64,000 bases of DNA from Dactylorhiza incarnata. Its lineage: Eukaryota > Streptophyta > Magnoliopsida > Asparagales > Orchidaceae. The translations under genes were made by a program, and so were the position numbers. The stretch lies in contig JAWHQI010000068.1 in NCBI GenBank assembly GCA_033032865.1, positions 8,804,001 to 8,868,000 on the forward strand, given 5' to 3'. The number at the start of each line of letters is the position of its first letter. The first letter of the stretch is position 1. Positions 43,959-56,269 of this stretch are shown piece by piece. The notes below the pieces were generated by a model. It saw only the letters and a list, made by a program, of their open reading frames with translations, was not told where the DNA came from and searched no databases.

Positions 43959-45209
43959 TCACCATCTGGAAATATTAGTGGGCAGGAGTGAAGATAGCTG
44001 ACCTAACCGGCCTTGGTGAACCTCACAATTGTGAGTATGTAGTTGAGCTGGTCTCACCACTTTTTGGTTCACCACCTTGGGAACAGACTTGGTGGGGACT
44101 ACCTTTACCTTACTTTTGAGTGTTGATGTTGAAGATCCATGGACATGAGGACCTAGATTCTTCATTTGAGTCTCTTCAAGGGGTGCTTTAAAAGCTCTCA
44201 GCCCAAAGCCTGCTCTTCTATGTGTATTAGAGGGTTTACTGCTTCTTGTAGAGCAGGCATTGGCCAGATGTCCAGATGCAGATTCCTGGTCAAAGAAATT
44301 TGATGCCAGTAGCTTCTTCTTGAAATAAGATTGGGCTTCAGAGGCCTTACCCTTGACTGTCTCCTTGTCAAATCCTACACCACCTCTGAATGGTGTAGAG
44401 AATCTGTCAATGATGGGAAGGACAATCTTGGGCTTTGATAAGCTAACAACAATTTTCTTCTCAGCCAATAGCATTTCTTCAAGGTCCGTGATAACCTTGT
44501 TCTTTTGACCCAACTCAGCATTTTTGAGCTTTGTGTCATCCTTGAGTTTGTCCATTTCTTTGCTCATAGCAGTCAGCTTTTCAGCTCTCTCTTGGAGCTC
44601 AGATTGGGCAGATTTCATGGATGTTAACTCCTTAGATTGAGCTCTAAGAAGCTTCTTACACCTTTTCAAAGCAATCCACAAGGGTTCATTATGCTGCACT
44701 AGTTCAGATTCAACCTCATGCGGGGATCTTGAGTGTATACTGTTGCTAGCAGATTAAAACTTACTATCATGCACAAAATCTATCATTGATTCAAAATCAG
44801 AGATAGACATGGGAGATCTAATAAATACCTTCCCAGGAGAGGTGTTGTCATCCTGGATTTCTTCAGTTATGGACATGAGGCCAATCAGAGCTTCCTCCTC
44901 AGTTTCTGATAAATCAGAATTAGAATCACTAAGTGTTCTGATTTTCTTAGCAATGAATCCTTTCTCATAATTCTTTTTGTCCCTTAGACTTCTTCTATCA
45001 TCATCCTTCTTTGATTTTCTCTTCTTGGAGGTGCAGACGGCAATCGTGTGACATGTCTTCTTGCAGTGATAATAAACTAAGTTAGTCAAATCAAATTCAC
45101 TGAGGTTATAGTTATACCTTTCCTCCTTTGAGGATTTGGGTTTATTATGTTGACCAGATCTTCTGGAGCTTGAGGAGGATGTCCTATGGATGTCTCTTCT
45201 TCTTCCACG
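43959..45209 (-). pseudogene. gag: E gag, C-terminal part, broken
   Basis: Two frames. Upstream (45089-44754): a zinc-finger-like CKKTCHTIAVC, then a Lys/Arg/Asp-rich region and an acidic SDSNSDLSETEEEAL segment. Downstream (44699-43959): a long coiled coil (LQERAEKLTAMSKEMDKLKD, LAEKKIVVSL) and a basic tail. A stop and shift near 44750 separates them. The long coiled-coil gag extension is typical of the SIRE group. The N-terminal part of the same gene lies beyond Tat copy F, at 58341-58903. Confidence 0.78.
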
Positions 45210-45907
45210 TGTACAACCCCATGTTTGCCTGAGGAGATAAGGCCCGAAGATTAGTAATTTGGGCTAGAAGAGGTCATCTCGCCACTAAGGAGTCGCGAGA
45301 GCTAGGGGGTACGGGCCGAGGGGAGATCACAGGAGGGAATGCGAGACCTGGCCTCGACGGTTGTCGCCAGAAGGAGGGCGAGCGGGGCCTTCGTAGAGTG
45401 CTCGCCTAAGAGGGGTTTCGTGAGTGGAGTTCTTGTAGGCCACTTGCCTGTAGGCTAAGGAAGTGAAATTACCCCTCTGCTCCTGGTGGCCTGCAGTTAG
45501 CCCCTCCAAACAGCGGAGTTTGGCTGTTAGCAGGCCAAATTGGGGTGCATTTAGTAAAACCAAAAGGCGGAACTCCGCTATTAGCAGACCACAAACAAAA
45601 CACTATAAATATACCTTGAAGGGCACCTTGGGAGAGGATTCCGATCTCAGACTCTGAGCTTCTTCCTCCTTAGGTTACTTTAGTTTAGCTCTCCAGCTCT
45701 CCAAGGTGCCCAATCTCAGCTTTGGCTTGGGAGGGGAAGCGCTCAACGATCTTTCGGGTTTGTGGTGGCACCTCCTCACTGCGAATAAGATCTAAGTCTA
45801 GTTCTGAATCTCCAGTCCACTCCTTCCGAGGGATCAGTAAGGGCTAGCTGCCCCTCAACTTGTTGAGGACCCGAGCTTGACAAGAGACCAAGAAATTGGT
45901 TTCAACA
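45210..45907 (+). repeat. Copy F 5' LTR, 698 bp
   Basis: tgtacaacccc to ggtttcaaca. TATA box TATAAATA at 45604-45611, before the gggcacc block. Shorter than the LTRs of A and B because it lacks a U3 motif cluster; the termini and the R-U5 half are clearly related. Confidence 0.92.
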
Positions 45908-45961
45908 TTTTGGTGCGGTGAGCGTTGTGTAGCTGGTCCATGAAAGTTCCAAGGAAGGGAC

Positions 45962-47710
45962 ATGGCAGGAGATGAAGAACAAGGTGAGGAGTTTTGCGGG
46001 TCACCCCCAATGGTGACGCCAAGGATGTTCTCAGACATCAGGAGGGAAGTCCTCGACACCTTCGGGTTTGCCGTCGCAGTGTTGCGAAGTGAGTTCGCTA
46101 CCCCGGCTGCTCAGGCATTCCCTCCTCCAGCAGCAGCTGGCGAGATTGCCCCGGGAGGAAGGACTGGAAAGGAAGTGGCCGGGGGGTCAGTGCAAGACAT
46201 GGAGGGGCGAGTGCTGTTTGCCATCCCGTCGAATGAGGTTCTGGCGAGCGCGGTGCCGGTAAGCTCGGTGCCGGCGAGATCGGTGCCGGTGAGCACGGGG
46301 CAGGAGAGCATGGTTTTGGCGAGCACGGCACCCGTAAGTACGGTTCCGACGAGTGTGGCACTTGCGAGCATGTTTCCTGTGATCTCGAGTCTGGCGAGGG
46401 AACTCGGGGGGGGGAGAGTGGAGTAGGAAAAGGTGGCAGGTGGGGGAGCCCCTTTAGCCAGTTGGTGCTTTCCGCACCCGTCCTGGAAGGGTTCAGGGAA
46501 TGGGACAGGGTCTACTACCATGGCAGGGACGACCCTGTCCAGCACCTGCAGTCATTCGAGGACTCGGTTTCTATCAGGCCAATGTCGGATGCCTTTAAGT
46601 GTCGGCTCTTCGCCGTCAACCTGAAAGAGAAGGCCAGGGACTGGTTCCATCAACTCCCTACGGGGTCGATCTACGCATTTGAAGACTTGCGTCGAAGCTT
46701 CTTGTTGCGATTCTCGACTTCGAAGAAGAGGAAGAATGATGCTGAGTCCCTCTTCAAGGTCAAGCAGGAGCCCAGGGAGTCATTGGCTCACTATGCGGAT
46801 CGATTTCAGGAGGGGGTATTGCTTACCCAAGAGATGCCTGGGTTTGCCCTCCAGCTCGACTTCATGGTTGGGCTGAGGGAAAGTTTCTTCAAGATGGGAT
46901 TGAAGATGAAGTCCCCCATCTCCTACGAGGAGTTAGTGGAGAGGGTGGTGGAGGAGATCGAAGGGGAGGAGGCCAATCCGGAGCTCACCAGGAGGCTAGC
47001 AAAGATCAGTGAGCCGGAGGTCAGGCAGTAGGAGGTGCGGAGAAGAGAAAAGCCCAGGGCCCCAGAGGGGGATGGAGGCAGCTGGGCGTAGGAATGCAAG
47101 GTCAAGGGAGAGGTTACGCCATGGGTGAGGGTAATTTCCATGGGGGTCAGGGAAGACCCCATCAGTTGGGATGGAGGCAGGGTCCGAGGTAGATGCCTCC
47201 CCTGCCTCAGCACGCGATGGTAATAGGAAGAGGAAGAGGAGTAAGAGCAAGGGGTGGAGCAGGGGAAGCAGCTCGAAGGAGGAATAGGGGGGGTGGAAGT
47301 CGAGAGGGGGGAGGTGGCGTTGCCATATTGTTACTTCTATGACGAGGAAGGCCACGCGATGGCCACCTGCCCGGAGTTGTTGGAGACGAAGAGGGCCAGA
47401 GCGCCAGCGCAGCGGCAACAACAACATGTAAGGATTGAGGAGGTCCTGCCTTGGGAGGATGAGGAGGAAAGGTGCGAGGATAGGGTCGATTTGGGGACCC
47501 GAGGAGGGATTAGAGTGATCCACGGGGGTGTAGAGGTTGAGGCAACCCGCAAGGCGAGCCTCCATACCATCTACCTCCAGAGCGTGGCTTCGACATCCAC
47601 AGCACCACCCCCGGCAGAAAAAGTTAATTTCTCTCAGAGGGACATGCCGAGTCACGAAGACCCTTTCTGTTCTGCGCTGGTCATCCAGACCGCCATTGAG
47701 AACTTCACGG
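45962..47710 (+). pseudogene. gag: Tat gag, copy F, broken
   Basis: Starts with the same MAGDEEQGEEF as B, 54 bp inside the LTR. The low-complexity N-terminal third has Val/Pro/Ser steps (SVPARSVPVSTG). A nine-G run at 46406-46414 leads into a TAG near 46424. The gag domain (HLQSFEDSVSIRPMSDAFKC, KEKARDWFHQLPTGSI, FEDLRRSFLLRFS) is open in 46462-47031 and ends in a TAG after EVRQ. More stops follow before the zinc knuckle (CYFYDEEGHAMATC, near 47330). From there the frame continues into protease without the shift seen in B. Confidence 0.86.
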
Positions 47711-50297
47711 TGTCCCGAATTCTCGTGGACAACGGAAGCTCCATCAACGTCATCTTCAAAAAGGCATTCGATGAGATGAAGGTAGATACCAGGAGGGTGT
47801 TGGCCTCGTATGGCCCATTGTTCGGGTTCTCCGGGGAGAGGAAGGAGGTAGAAGGGGGAATGGGGATCCACGTGGTCCTAGGGGGGCAGTCTCGGATTTG
47901 CCGCTTTGTCATAGTAGACGCCCCCAGCAGCTATAGTGCCATCTTCGAACGATCGCTTATCAGTGCTTTCCGTTGCGTCCCCTCCACCTTCCACCAATGT
48001 CTCAAGTTCAACTCGGGTGGAGTTCAGGTTCAGGTAAGAGGGGACCCAAAGGTAGCAAGGCAGTGCTACGTGACGGCCGTGAACACCATCTCCCAGATGG
48101 CCGAAGCAGAGGAATGGGATCGGGAGATGGGGGAGCCAACGAGTCTCAGAGAGGAAGAAGAGGAGGAAAGAAGGGGAGAAGGAAAGGCCCAGGTGGGAGA
48201 GGCATAGGATCAGATGGAGGAAGGAGAGGAGGAGAAGGAAGAGGAAGGGGGTCAGGTCTAGGAAAGAAGGGCGGAAGAACTGATGGCGATCGGAGAAGAA
48301 GGAAGGGAGGAGGAGGCCGAAATGTTCGCCAGCAGTAATGGGAAGGAAGGCGATTGGGGAGAGCAATCTCGGCTAGAGGCCATGAAGGAGGTTGTGGAGC
48401 TCGAAGTCACCACTCGGGCTGGTGTGGTGGAGAAGGTCCGAATCAGCAGAGAGCTCGGCCTGGAGGAGCAGGAGAAAATCCTAGCCTGTGTGCAGAAGAA
48501 CGTGGACGTCTTCGCTTGGAGCGCGGCGGAGATGCCCGGGATTGATGCGGACGTGGCATACCACTGTCTCAACCTCAACCCTGGCTCTCGAGCCATTCGC
48601 CAAAAGAAAAGAGCCACTGTTGACAAGCTGGAAGGCCCCATCAGGGAGGAGGTGGGCAAGCTCCTCCGAGCAGGTTTTGTATCAGAGATCCAGTACCCAG
48701 GCTGGGTCTCCAATGTAGTTATGGTAAAAAAGGGGGAGGTAAGTGGCGCATGTGTGTTGATTTCTCACTACTTAATAAATCATGCCCCAAGGATTGCTAC
48801 CCCTTGCCTAGAATCAACGCGCTGGTTGATTCAGCCGTCGGTTTCTCTATAATGTCTTTTTAGATGCATTTTCAGGTTATCATCAAATCCGCATGCACCC
48901 CCCCCCCCCCCAATGTCAAGGACGTCTCCTTCATCACGGGGGATGGGTGTTATTGTTATAAGATGATGTCCTTTGGGCTCAAGAATGCAGGGGACACATA
49001 CCAACGAATGATGGACAGGGTCTTCCGAGAGCAGAAGGGAAGAAATCTGGAGATCTATGTTGACGATCTCATGATAAAGATCCAAGACCTCGAGTCCCAC
49101 CTTTAAGACCTCGATGAGACCACTGGGACCTTGCAGAAGTATACGATGAAGCTCAACCACCTGAAGTGTGTCTTTGGGGCTAGTCGGGGAAAGTTCCTAG
49201 GTCACTTGCTCACCCCAGCAGGGGTAGAGCCTAACCCAGATAAAGTTAAAGCAATCATGGAGTTGGGGTCGCCAAGAAATTTGAAGGAGGTTCAGAGCCT
49301 CACGGGAAAATAGGCTGGGCTCAGTTGGTTCCTCTCTAAGGCAGGCGAGAAGTGTGCACCTTTCCACAAGGTGATAAGGGGAAACAAAAAATTTGAATGG
49401 ACCTCAGAGTGTGAGGAAGATTTCCAAGCTTTGAAAGAGCAACTCACTCAGACTCCTCTACTCCAGGGGCCAAGGCAAGGAGAAAATCTATCCCTATACT
49501 TGGTGGTTGGATCCGAGGCAGTAAGTTCGGTATTGGTCCTGGAAGAAGGGAGAAGGCAGTTTCCAATCTACTACGTCAGCCGAGTGCTGAGGAAGGCGGA
49601 GCTCCGATACCCCATTTTAGAAAAGTTGGCCTTCGCATTGGTGGTATCGGTCCGGAAGCTTCGGCCTTATTTCCAAGCGCATTCTATCAAAGTGGTGACC
49701 GACCACCCGCTTCTCAAATTCATGGAAGGGGTGGAGCACTCGGGGAGGCTGGCAAAATGGTCCGTGGAGATGAGTGAGTTTGACATCGTGTTTGTGCCTA
49801 GGATGTTGATCAAGGCACAAGCAGTGGCAGACTTCATGGAGGACTACGCAACCAAAGTGGGGGAGCATAAACCACCTCTCCCGATGGCATGGAAGATGCT
49901 GGTGGATGGTGCGTCAGGAAAACACTCCTATGGAGGAGGAATCATCCTGATAAGCCCCCAAGGGACTAAGATCGAGCAAGCCTTAAGCATCATTTTTCCA
50001 ATTACCAACAACCAGGCCGAGTATGAGGTAGTGATAGCGGGTTTGTGGCTGGCCCGGGAGATGGGAATACAAGATGTGGAGGTCTCAATGGACTCCATGG
50101 TGGTGGCATGCCAGGTCAGGTGGGAATTCGAGGCACATGAGCCGACCCTCCAGCGCTACCTGGAGAAGGTCAAGGGGGTCATCAGGCAATTTCACACTTT
50201 CTCCATCAAGCATATGCCACAGGAGGAGAGCACCCCGACGGACCTCCTAGCCAAGTTTGGCCCTCGAGCTGGGGGGACAGTATCGGAACTCTTCTGA
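47711..50297 (+). pseudogene. pol: Tat protease, reverse transcriptase and both RNases H, copy F, broken
   Basis: Protease ILVDNGSSINVIF (near 47720). Stops near 48205 and 48260 in the charged linker. RT begins around 48550 (RQKKRATVDKLEGPIREEV), shifts near 48740, has a 14-C run at 48898-48911, keeps KMMSFGLKNAGDTYQ and EIYVDDLMIK, and stops at 49104 and 49311. RNase H (FPIYYVSRVLRKAELRYP) and the archaeal-type RNase H (KMLVDGASG, ITNNQAEYEVVIAGL, SMDSMVVA, ESTPTDLLAKFGPRA) share one open frame at 49371-50297. In the second RNase H the STDS motif has become SMDS and QADLL has become PTDLL, but the acidic residues remain. Confidence 0.86.
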
Positions 50298-51562
50298 CCT
50301 TCCATCGAGGAAGGGGAGCTGATGGAGGTAGATCACCGAGCATCATGGATGGATCCCTTCATCGCCTTCCTGACATCGGGGAAGTTCCCCGAAGGGGACG
50401 TGGATAAATGACGCTTCAGGTATAAGTCGGCTTATTATTCCATGCATGCAGTAGGACTATACAGGAAAACACTCTCGGGGCTCCTGGCCCGTTGTGTATC
50501 AGAAGAGGAGGTCCCGAGAGTTCTTGAAGAAATCCACTCAGGGGAATGTGGCAGTAACTCCGGGAGCCAAACCTTGGAAGGTAGAGTGTTGAGGCAAGGC
50601 TACTTTTGGCCAACCCTCAGCAAGGATGCAGTGGAGTTCACAAGAAAATGTTCATAGTGTCAGTTGTTTGCTCCTCTCCAGCTCTTCCAGCTCAGAGACT
50701 CTGAACCATCACAGTTCCCTGGCCCTTTTCTATATGGAGTTTGGACCTGGTAGGCCCATTCCCGCAAGCTAGTGTCCAAAGGAAGTTTCTATTTGTGATG
50801 ATTGATTACTTCTCCAAGTGGATAGAAGTAAAGGCGCTGGCCAAGGTAACGTCCCAAGTGGTAAGAAATTTTGTGTGGGGTGAGATAATTTGCAGGCACG
50901 GGCTCCCACTGGCCATAGTTACGGACAATGGGCCACAATTTGACAGTGAAGAGTTTGTCAGCTTCTGCACCCAACTCGGCATAGACCTCAGGCTTGCGTT
51001 AGTCCACCACTTGAGGAGTAATTGTCAGGTGGAGGCAACGAACAAGATAATTGTCAACCTACTCAAGATGAAAGTGGAGAATCTCAGGGGCAATTGGGTA
51101 GAGGAGCTGCCCTCGGTCCTTTGGGCGTTGAGGACTACTCCAAATATTGCCACCCGGGAGACTCCATTCAAACTCTCTCACTGGTCCGAGGCTGTCCTCC
51201 CGATAGAGTTCGATGTGAAAATCCCCAGGGTGGTCTCCGCGGGCGAATGGGATGAAGAATGGCAAGCGGAAAACGGTGCAGAACAATGGCTATCCTTGGA
51301 CCTAGTAGAAGAGATCCGAGACCTCGCTACGGTTCGGTAGGATGAAGTCAAGAGGCGAATGGCCAGGTACTTTGATCAACGTATCAGAGTAAAACAGTTT
51401 GAGAGAGGGGACTTGGTCCTGAAGAAGGTAGATGCGGCAGGGAAAGGAGCCGCTATAGGTAAGCTTGAGCCCAACTGGGAGGGGCCTTACCTTAAGCGAG
51501 GTGCTCAAGTCTGGAGGGTACCACCTCCAAGATGTGGAAGGGGTGCCTCTCAGCTGAGCTAG
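50298..51562 (+). pseudogene. pol: Tat integrase, copy F, broken but with complete DDE
   Basis: Linker RFRYKSAYYSMHAVGLYRKT spans a TGA near 50409. The zinc domain (EIHSGECGSNSG) is cut by a TAG at 50655 between the two Cys of the knuckle region. The catalytic core (50741-51340) has DLVGPFPQ, VTDNGPQF and SNCQVEATNK, i.e. all three acidic residues. A TAG at 51338 and a shift near 51505 break the C-terminal domain (GDLVLKKVDAAGKG). It is useful as the reference for the lost Glu in A and the Asp in B. Confidence 0.86.
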
Positions 51563-51674
51563 AAGTGGAGATGATTTGAAGCGATTCTATCCTTAAAAAT
51601 CTTGTAACTGATTGGTTGTATGTTTCATTATTCATGCATATATTTTGAAGTTGTTTTTGAGTGGGAATCTGCAA

Positions 51675-53190
51675 GTGTATTGGTGTTGGAATGCCCCAGA
51701 TCGATTCCGCTGTCGGGCTCTCATAGATGGTGGGTCAGGTTGATCTCTGGAGAGGCTGGCAAGTGGAAAGTTCTTTGGTGCTGGAGTGCCACAGATCGAT
51801 TCTGCTGCCGGGATCTCATAGACGGTGGGTCAGGTTGATCTCTAGAGTGGCTGGCAAGTGGCAAGTTCTTTGGTGCTGGAGTGCCACAGATCGATTCCGC
51901 TGCCGGGATATCATAGACGGTGGGTCAAGTTGATCTCTGGAGAGGCTGGCAAGTAGCAAGTTCTTTGGTGCTGGAGTGCCCCAGATTGATTCTGCTGTCG
52001 GGATCTCATAGACCGTGGGTCAGGTTGATCTCTGGAGAGGCTGGCTAGTGGCAAGTTCTTTGGTGCTGGAATGCCCCGAATCGATTCCACTACCGGGCTC
52101 TCATAGACGGTGGGTCAGCTTGATCTCTGGAGAGGCTGGCAAGTGGCAAGTTCGTTGGTGCTGGAGTGCCCCAGATCGATTCCGCTGCCAGGCTCTCATA
52201 GATGGTGGGTCAGGTTGATCTCTAGAAAGACTGGCAAGTGGCAAGTTCTTTTGTGCTGGAGTGCCCCAGATCGATTCTGCTGTCGGGCTCTCATAGACGG
52301 TGGGTCAGGTTGATCTCTAGAGGGGCTGGCAAGTGGCAAGTTCTTTGGTGCTGGAATGCCCCAGATCGATTCCGCTACCGGGCCCTCATAGACGTTGGGT
52401 AGGTTGATCACTGGAGAGGCTGGCAAGTGGCAAGTTCTTTGGTGCTGGAGTGCCTCAGATCGATTCCGCTGCCGGGCTCTCTTAGACAGTGGGTCAGGTT
52501 GATCTCTGGAGAGGCTAGCAAGTGGCAAGTTCTTTGGTGCTGGAGTGCCCCAGAACGATTCCGCTGCCATGCTCTCATAGACGGTGGGTCAGGTTGATCT
52601 CTGGAGAGGCTGGCAAGTGGCAAGTTCTTTGGTGCTGGAATGCCCCAGATCGATTCCGCTGCCGGTCTCTCAAAGACGGTGGGTCAGGTTGATCTCTGTA
52701 GAGGCTGGAAAGTGGCAAGTTCTTTGGTTGTGGAGTGCCCCAGATCGATTCCGCTGCCGGGATCTCATAGACGGTGGGTCAGGTTGATCTCTGGAGAGGC
52801 TGGCAAGTGGCAAGTTCTTTGGTGCTGGAATGCCCAAAATCGATTCCGCTGCTGGGCTCTCATAGATGGTGGGTCAGGTTGATCTCTGGAGAGGCTGGCA
52901 GGTGGCATGTTCTTTGGTGCTGGAGTGCCCCAGATCGATTCCGCTGTCGAGCTCTCATAGACGGTGGGTCAGGTTGATCTCTAGAAAGGCTGGCAAGTGG
53001 CAAGTTCTTTGGTGCCGGAATTCCCCCGAACCGATTCCGCTGCTGGGTTCTCATAGACGGTGGGTCAGGTTGATCTCTGGAGAGGCTGGCAAGTGGCAAG
53101 TTCTTTGGTGTTGGAATGCCCCAGATCGATTCCGCTGTTGGGATCTCATAGACGGTGGGTCAGGTTGGTCTCTGGAGAGGCTGGCAGGGT
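51675..53190 (+). repeat. 95-bp tandem array, copy F, about 16 units
   Basis: Units of 95 bp with tttggtgctggagtgcccca, gatcgattccgctgccggg, ctcatagacggtgggtcagg and ttgatctctggagaggctgg. Related unit by unit to the 97-bp arrays in A and B but two bases shorter and more diverged. There are twice as many units as in A and B. Confidence 0.94.
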
Positions 53191-53749
53191 TACCAGAAAA
53201 GGGTCATCTCGCTCGGCGAGAAGGAATGACCTCGCGCGGTGAGGAAAGGAGGAGTTCGTCCCAAGTAATATGGGTATGAGGAAACATCGCCGGCCCGGGG
53301 TCCTCGCAAAATGTGGAAGGGGAAAACCCCAGACGGGCAGGCCAAGCGCTCCCTAGCATAAAAAAGGGGCGTAGGTAGGATCACACGAGTCCCCGAAAGC
53401 AGTACGAAGGGCATGGTAGAAGTTCTCGCTCGTCGAAGTCAAAGGGGTGAGGGCTCACCCCAAACCCCGAAATCCGCGACCCTAAGATAGGCAAAAAGGG
53501 ACGGGAACTAATATGGTGAGCGCGGTCTAAGCCGAAGCTGGGCGATTACGTGGTAGGCGAGCGCGAGCACGGTGAATGAAATGGCAAAAAAGTAGTAATA
53601 TTAGTGCGAGGAAACATCATCATACATAGAAAGCGAGAATACAATAAACAAGTGGGCAAAAATTGTCATTTCCATTTCGATAAAGTCGGTTACATATGTT
53701 GCGGCGACCCCGCCAGGCAAAAATACAAAATGTAAAAATATAAGTTTTT
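53191..53749. other. Spacer between tandem array and antisense gene 2, copy F
   Basis: About 560 bp, rich in gcgag and ctcgc words near both ends. No gene supported. Confidence 0.5.
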
Positions 53750-55773
53750 CTATAGTTCGCTGGTGGGCGGCTCGTCCTTGCTGTCCAATGGTGGCGGGGC
53801 TGGCGTGAACAACTCTGGGACCACATCCTTGATCGTCAGGTCGGCCGCCTCAGCAGATAGCAGGTCGGCTCCCTGCATGGCTCGAAAGATGTACCGCGTA
53901 CGGTGATGGAGGCCTCGCGGCATTCTTCATCCCTGGCTCGCTGGTCGTTCCTCAGACGGCGAGGAGACGGAGGGGGGGGGGGGGGGGGGGGGACGGCGGC
54001 ACCGATCAGCTCCTGGTTTTAAGTTTTCAACCCGACGACCTCATTATCCAGGCTGGAGATGCGAGCGCGGAGATCATGGGAGGTCTCGACATCCTGTAAA
54101 AAAAAGAGAGTAGGTAAGCCAGGGGATGTTTGTCAGAAGAGGATGGAAGTGAGAGTGCAAAGAGTTACCACTCCATCCTGGTGGCCAGAGAGAGGCTCGT
54201 CGGAGGCTAGCAACCTCTCCTTAAGGCTCATGATCTCGGCGGCAGAAATTTTATAGGCGACAACGAGCTCCTCGTTGTGGCGCTCCAGCTAAAGACATCG
54301 CCGACCCGTCATATGGGAGATCTCCAGGGAACGGAGCTGGGCTCACGTGCTTTCATACGCCAAGGTCCTCGCGGTCTCGGCCTTGTAAACTGAGGCATCA
54401 TCGCGGCTGTAAAGCCCGAAGGAGAGCGAGAACGCCCGTCCGTTCATCGTCGCCTGCTCCACCCAAGAGGGAAGGAGGGTGGAGATGGATGCCTTGTTAA
54501 CCTCAGAGTTCCAGTACAGCAGGTACTCGCCTGCCTCGTCCTTGTCCCTTTGGCAGAGACCAAAGTTCCAATTGTTTATCTGTACTGGCATGGAGGAGGT
54601 CCTGGCGACCTCTTCGATCGGCTCACTGGCCTCCCTTTGCGCAGGAAGGTCAGTCAGTGAGATCTCATTCGGGGAGGCCTCGACGTGCCCCTTTCCCTTC
54701 TCATAGGGGAGAGGGTTCTTCTTGTCCTTCTTCTTCTTCTGCGGGGGCTGCGAGGAGGGATCCTGGCAGCCCAAAGACTCAGCCCTCTTCCTAGTAGGCG
54801 GGGAAGTAGGGCAGGGAGTCTCGTGTCAGGCATCCACTCCCATTTTGGCGAGAGCGATGGCCCGGAGTGGCTGGCCGGTTGCTCGCGTAAGGAGGATGGA
54901 CGGGGATGTCTCGCTCACCTGCAATGATTTCATGATTAGAAGTATTCGGCGAAAGACTTAAGAAAAAAATAAGCGAGCGAGCGAGATACATAGCCTCCCC
55001 AGGGAGCACCAGTGGCAACGAGTCGAGGTTTCGACGGAGATGGACCACCTCGAAGTTCTTTTTGTTGAAGAACTGGAACAGGGCGGCATCATGGCCGCCG
55101 AGAGGCGGGGGGGGGGGGGGGGGGGGGTGGGTAGGTGCTCTCGCCGTGTTGGATTGGCGCGAAGGGAACGTTGCCGAAGTTCACTTTGACGAAGTGGAAC
55201 TTCTGCGCCCAGTAGTGTCTCTTGATGACGGTCTCAGCGACCTTGAGCCCCCAGGCCACGAAGTAGGCGGTGCCATACTTATAGGCCCTGAAGGAGAACA
55301 GCTTCTGGAAGACCGATAAGCTGAACTCGATGCGTTCTTCTCGCATATAGCACGCGAACGCAACGATGATTGCCATGGCATTGGGGGTCAGCTGACCCAG
55401 CATTACGCCGAAGTGTTTGAGCACCCGCCACCCGGCGAGCGAAATGACGAGATGTAAAAGAAGCGAGCGAGAGTTTAAATTGTGATAAGATTTGAAGGTA
55501 AGCGAGACCAGTAAGTACCCGGCAAACCTCCGACCACAGAGGCAGGCGCAGGCCGACCCCAAAGTGGGTGGTAGGGAAGGCGAGCTCGTCTTGCATAGGG
55601 ACATTGATCACATCGTCCTCGCTAGGGCAGCGGGCAAAGAACCCCGGCGGTACGAAGTCGGCGACGGCAGCGATGTATTCTGCCATAGTCAGGTTGCTGT
55701 TGAAGAAGGTATGGTCGGTAAAGGACCAGGCGCACTTCAGCCGGCCCTCCGCCTCGCTAGCGTCACCAACCAT
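53750..55773 (-). pseudogene. Antisense gene 2, copy F, broken
   Basis: Exon 1 starts at 55773 (MVGDASEAEGRLKCAW) and ends with LRLPLWSEVCR at a GTACTT donor. Exon 2 (VLKHFGVMLGQLTPNAMA, then EERIEFSLSVFQKLFSF) follows an acceptor that reads GG instead of AG. A 21-G run (55107-55127) sits where relatives encode Pro-Pro. Exon 3 keeps NNWNFGLCQRDKDEAGEYLL and FGLYSRDDASVYK, with a stop near 54342. The last exon has another 21-G run (53972-53992), also at Pro codons, and ends with PPTSEL at 53750. The gene is dead, but the exon layout matches B. Confidence 0.75.
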
Positions 55774-55890
55774 TGTTGAAATCTGCGAGAAAAAGAGAAG
55801 AAGGCGCGATAGAGAGAACGTGAGATCTCGCGGGCAGAGGAAGAAGAAGGGCTGGGGTTAAATGTGGTAGGTAGGTTCAGCGCAGAAACC

Positions 55891-55898
55891 AATTTATA
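55891..55898 (-). promoter_or_regulatory. TATA box of antisense gene 2, copy F
   Basis: The minus strand reads TATAAATT, 125 bp before the ATG at 55773, as in A. Confidence 0.6.
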
Positions 55899-56269
55899 GG
55901 AAATAAAAAGCGCGGGAAAGAAGTCGAAGCGACGGGGGGTGCGGTTAGGCAAAGACCTGTGTTTGGTTGCATGCGAGAGCATAAAGAAACCCCAGATATG
56001 TTAGCTAGCGAGACCCACCTGCGAGGTTAGTATAAACGATATTTCTCTGCGAAAATAACTAGAAAGAAAGCGAATGTAAGAGATGGAATAGGCATCACTA
56101 GCCATTATCGCACAGACAAATAATAAGTATGCGAGAGCTACAGCAGTGGGCGAGAAATAGTTAACAAAAAAGAAAAATTGCGAAATTGTCCAACGAGATT
56201 AAACATAATGTTAGGTATCGTGGGGGATCTCGCCGGGTAGAGGAGTGCGAGCGAGGACTAGTAGTGTAT
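55899..56269. other. Interval between the two antisense genes, copy F
   Basis: About 370 bp, AT-rich with frequent GCGA words (gcgagac, gcgaggt, gcgaaaa, gcgaatg, gcgagag, gcgagaaa). The length and word bias match the same interval in A and B. No gene. Confidence 0.5.
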
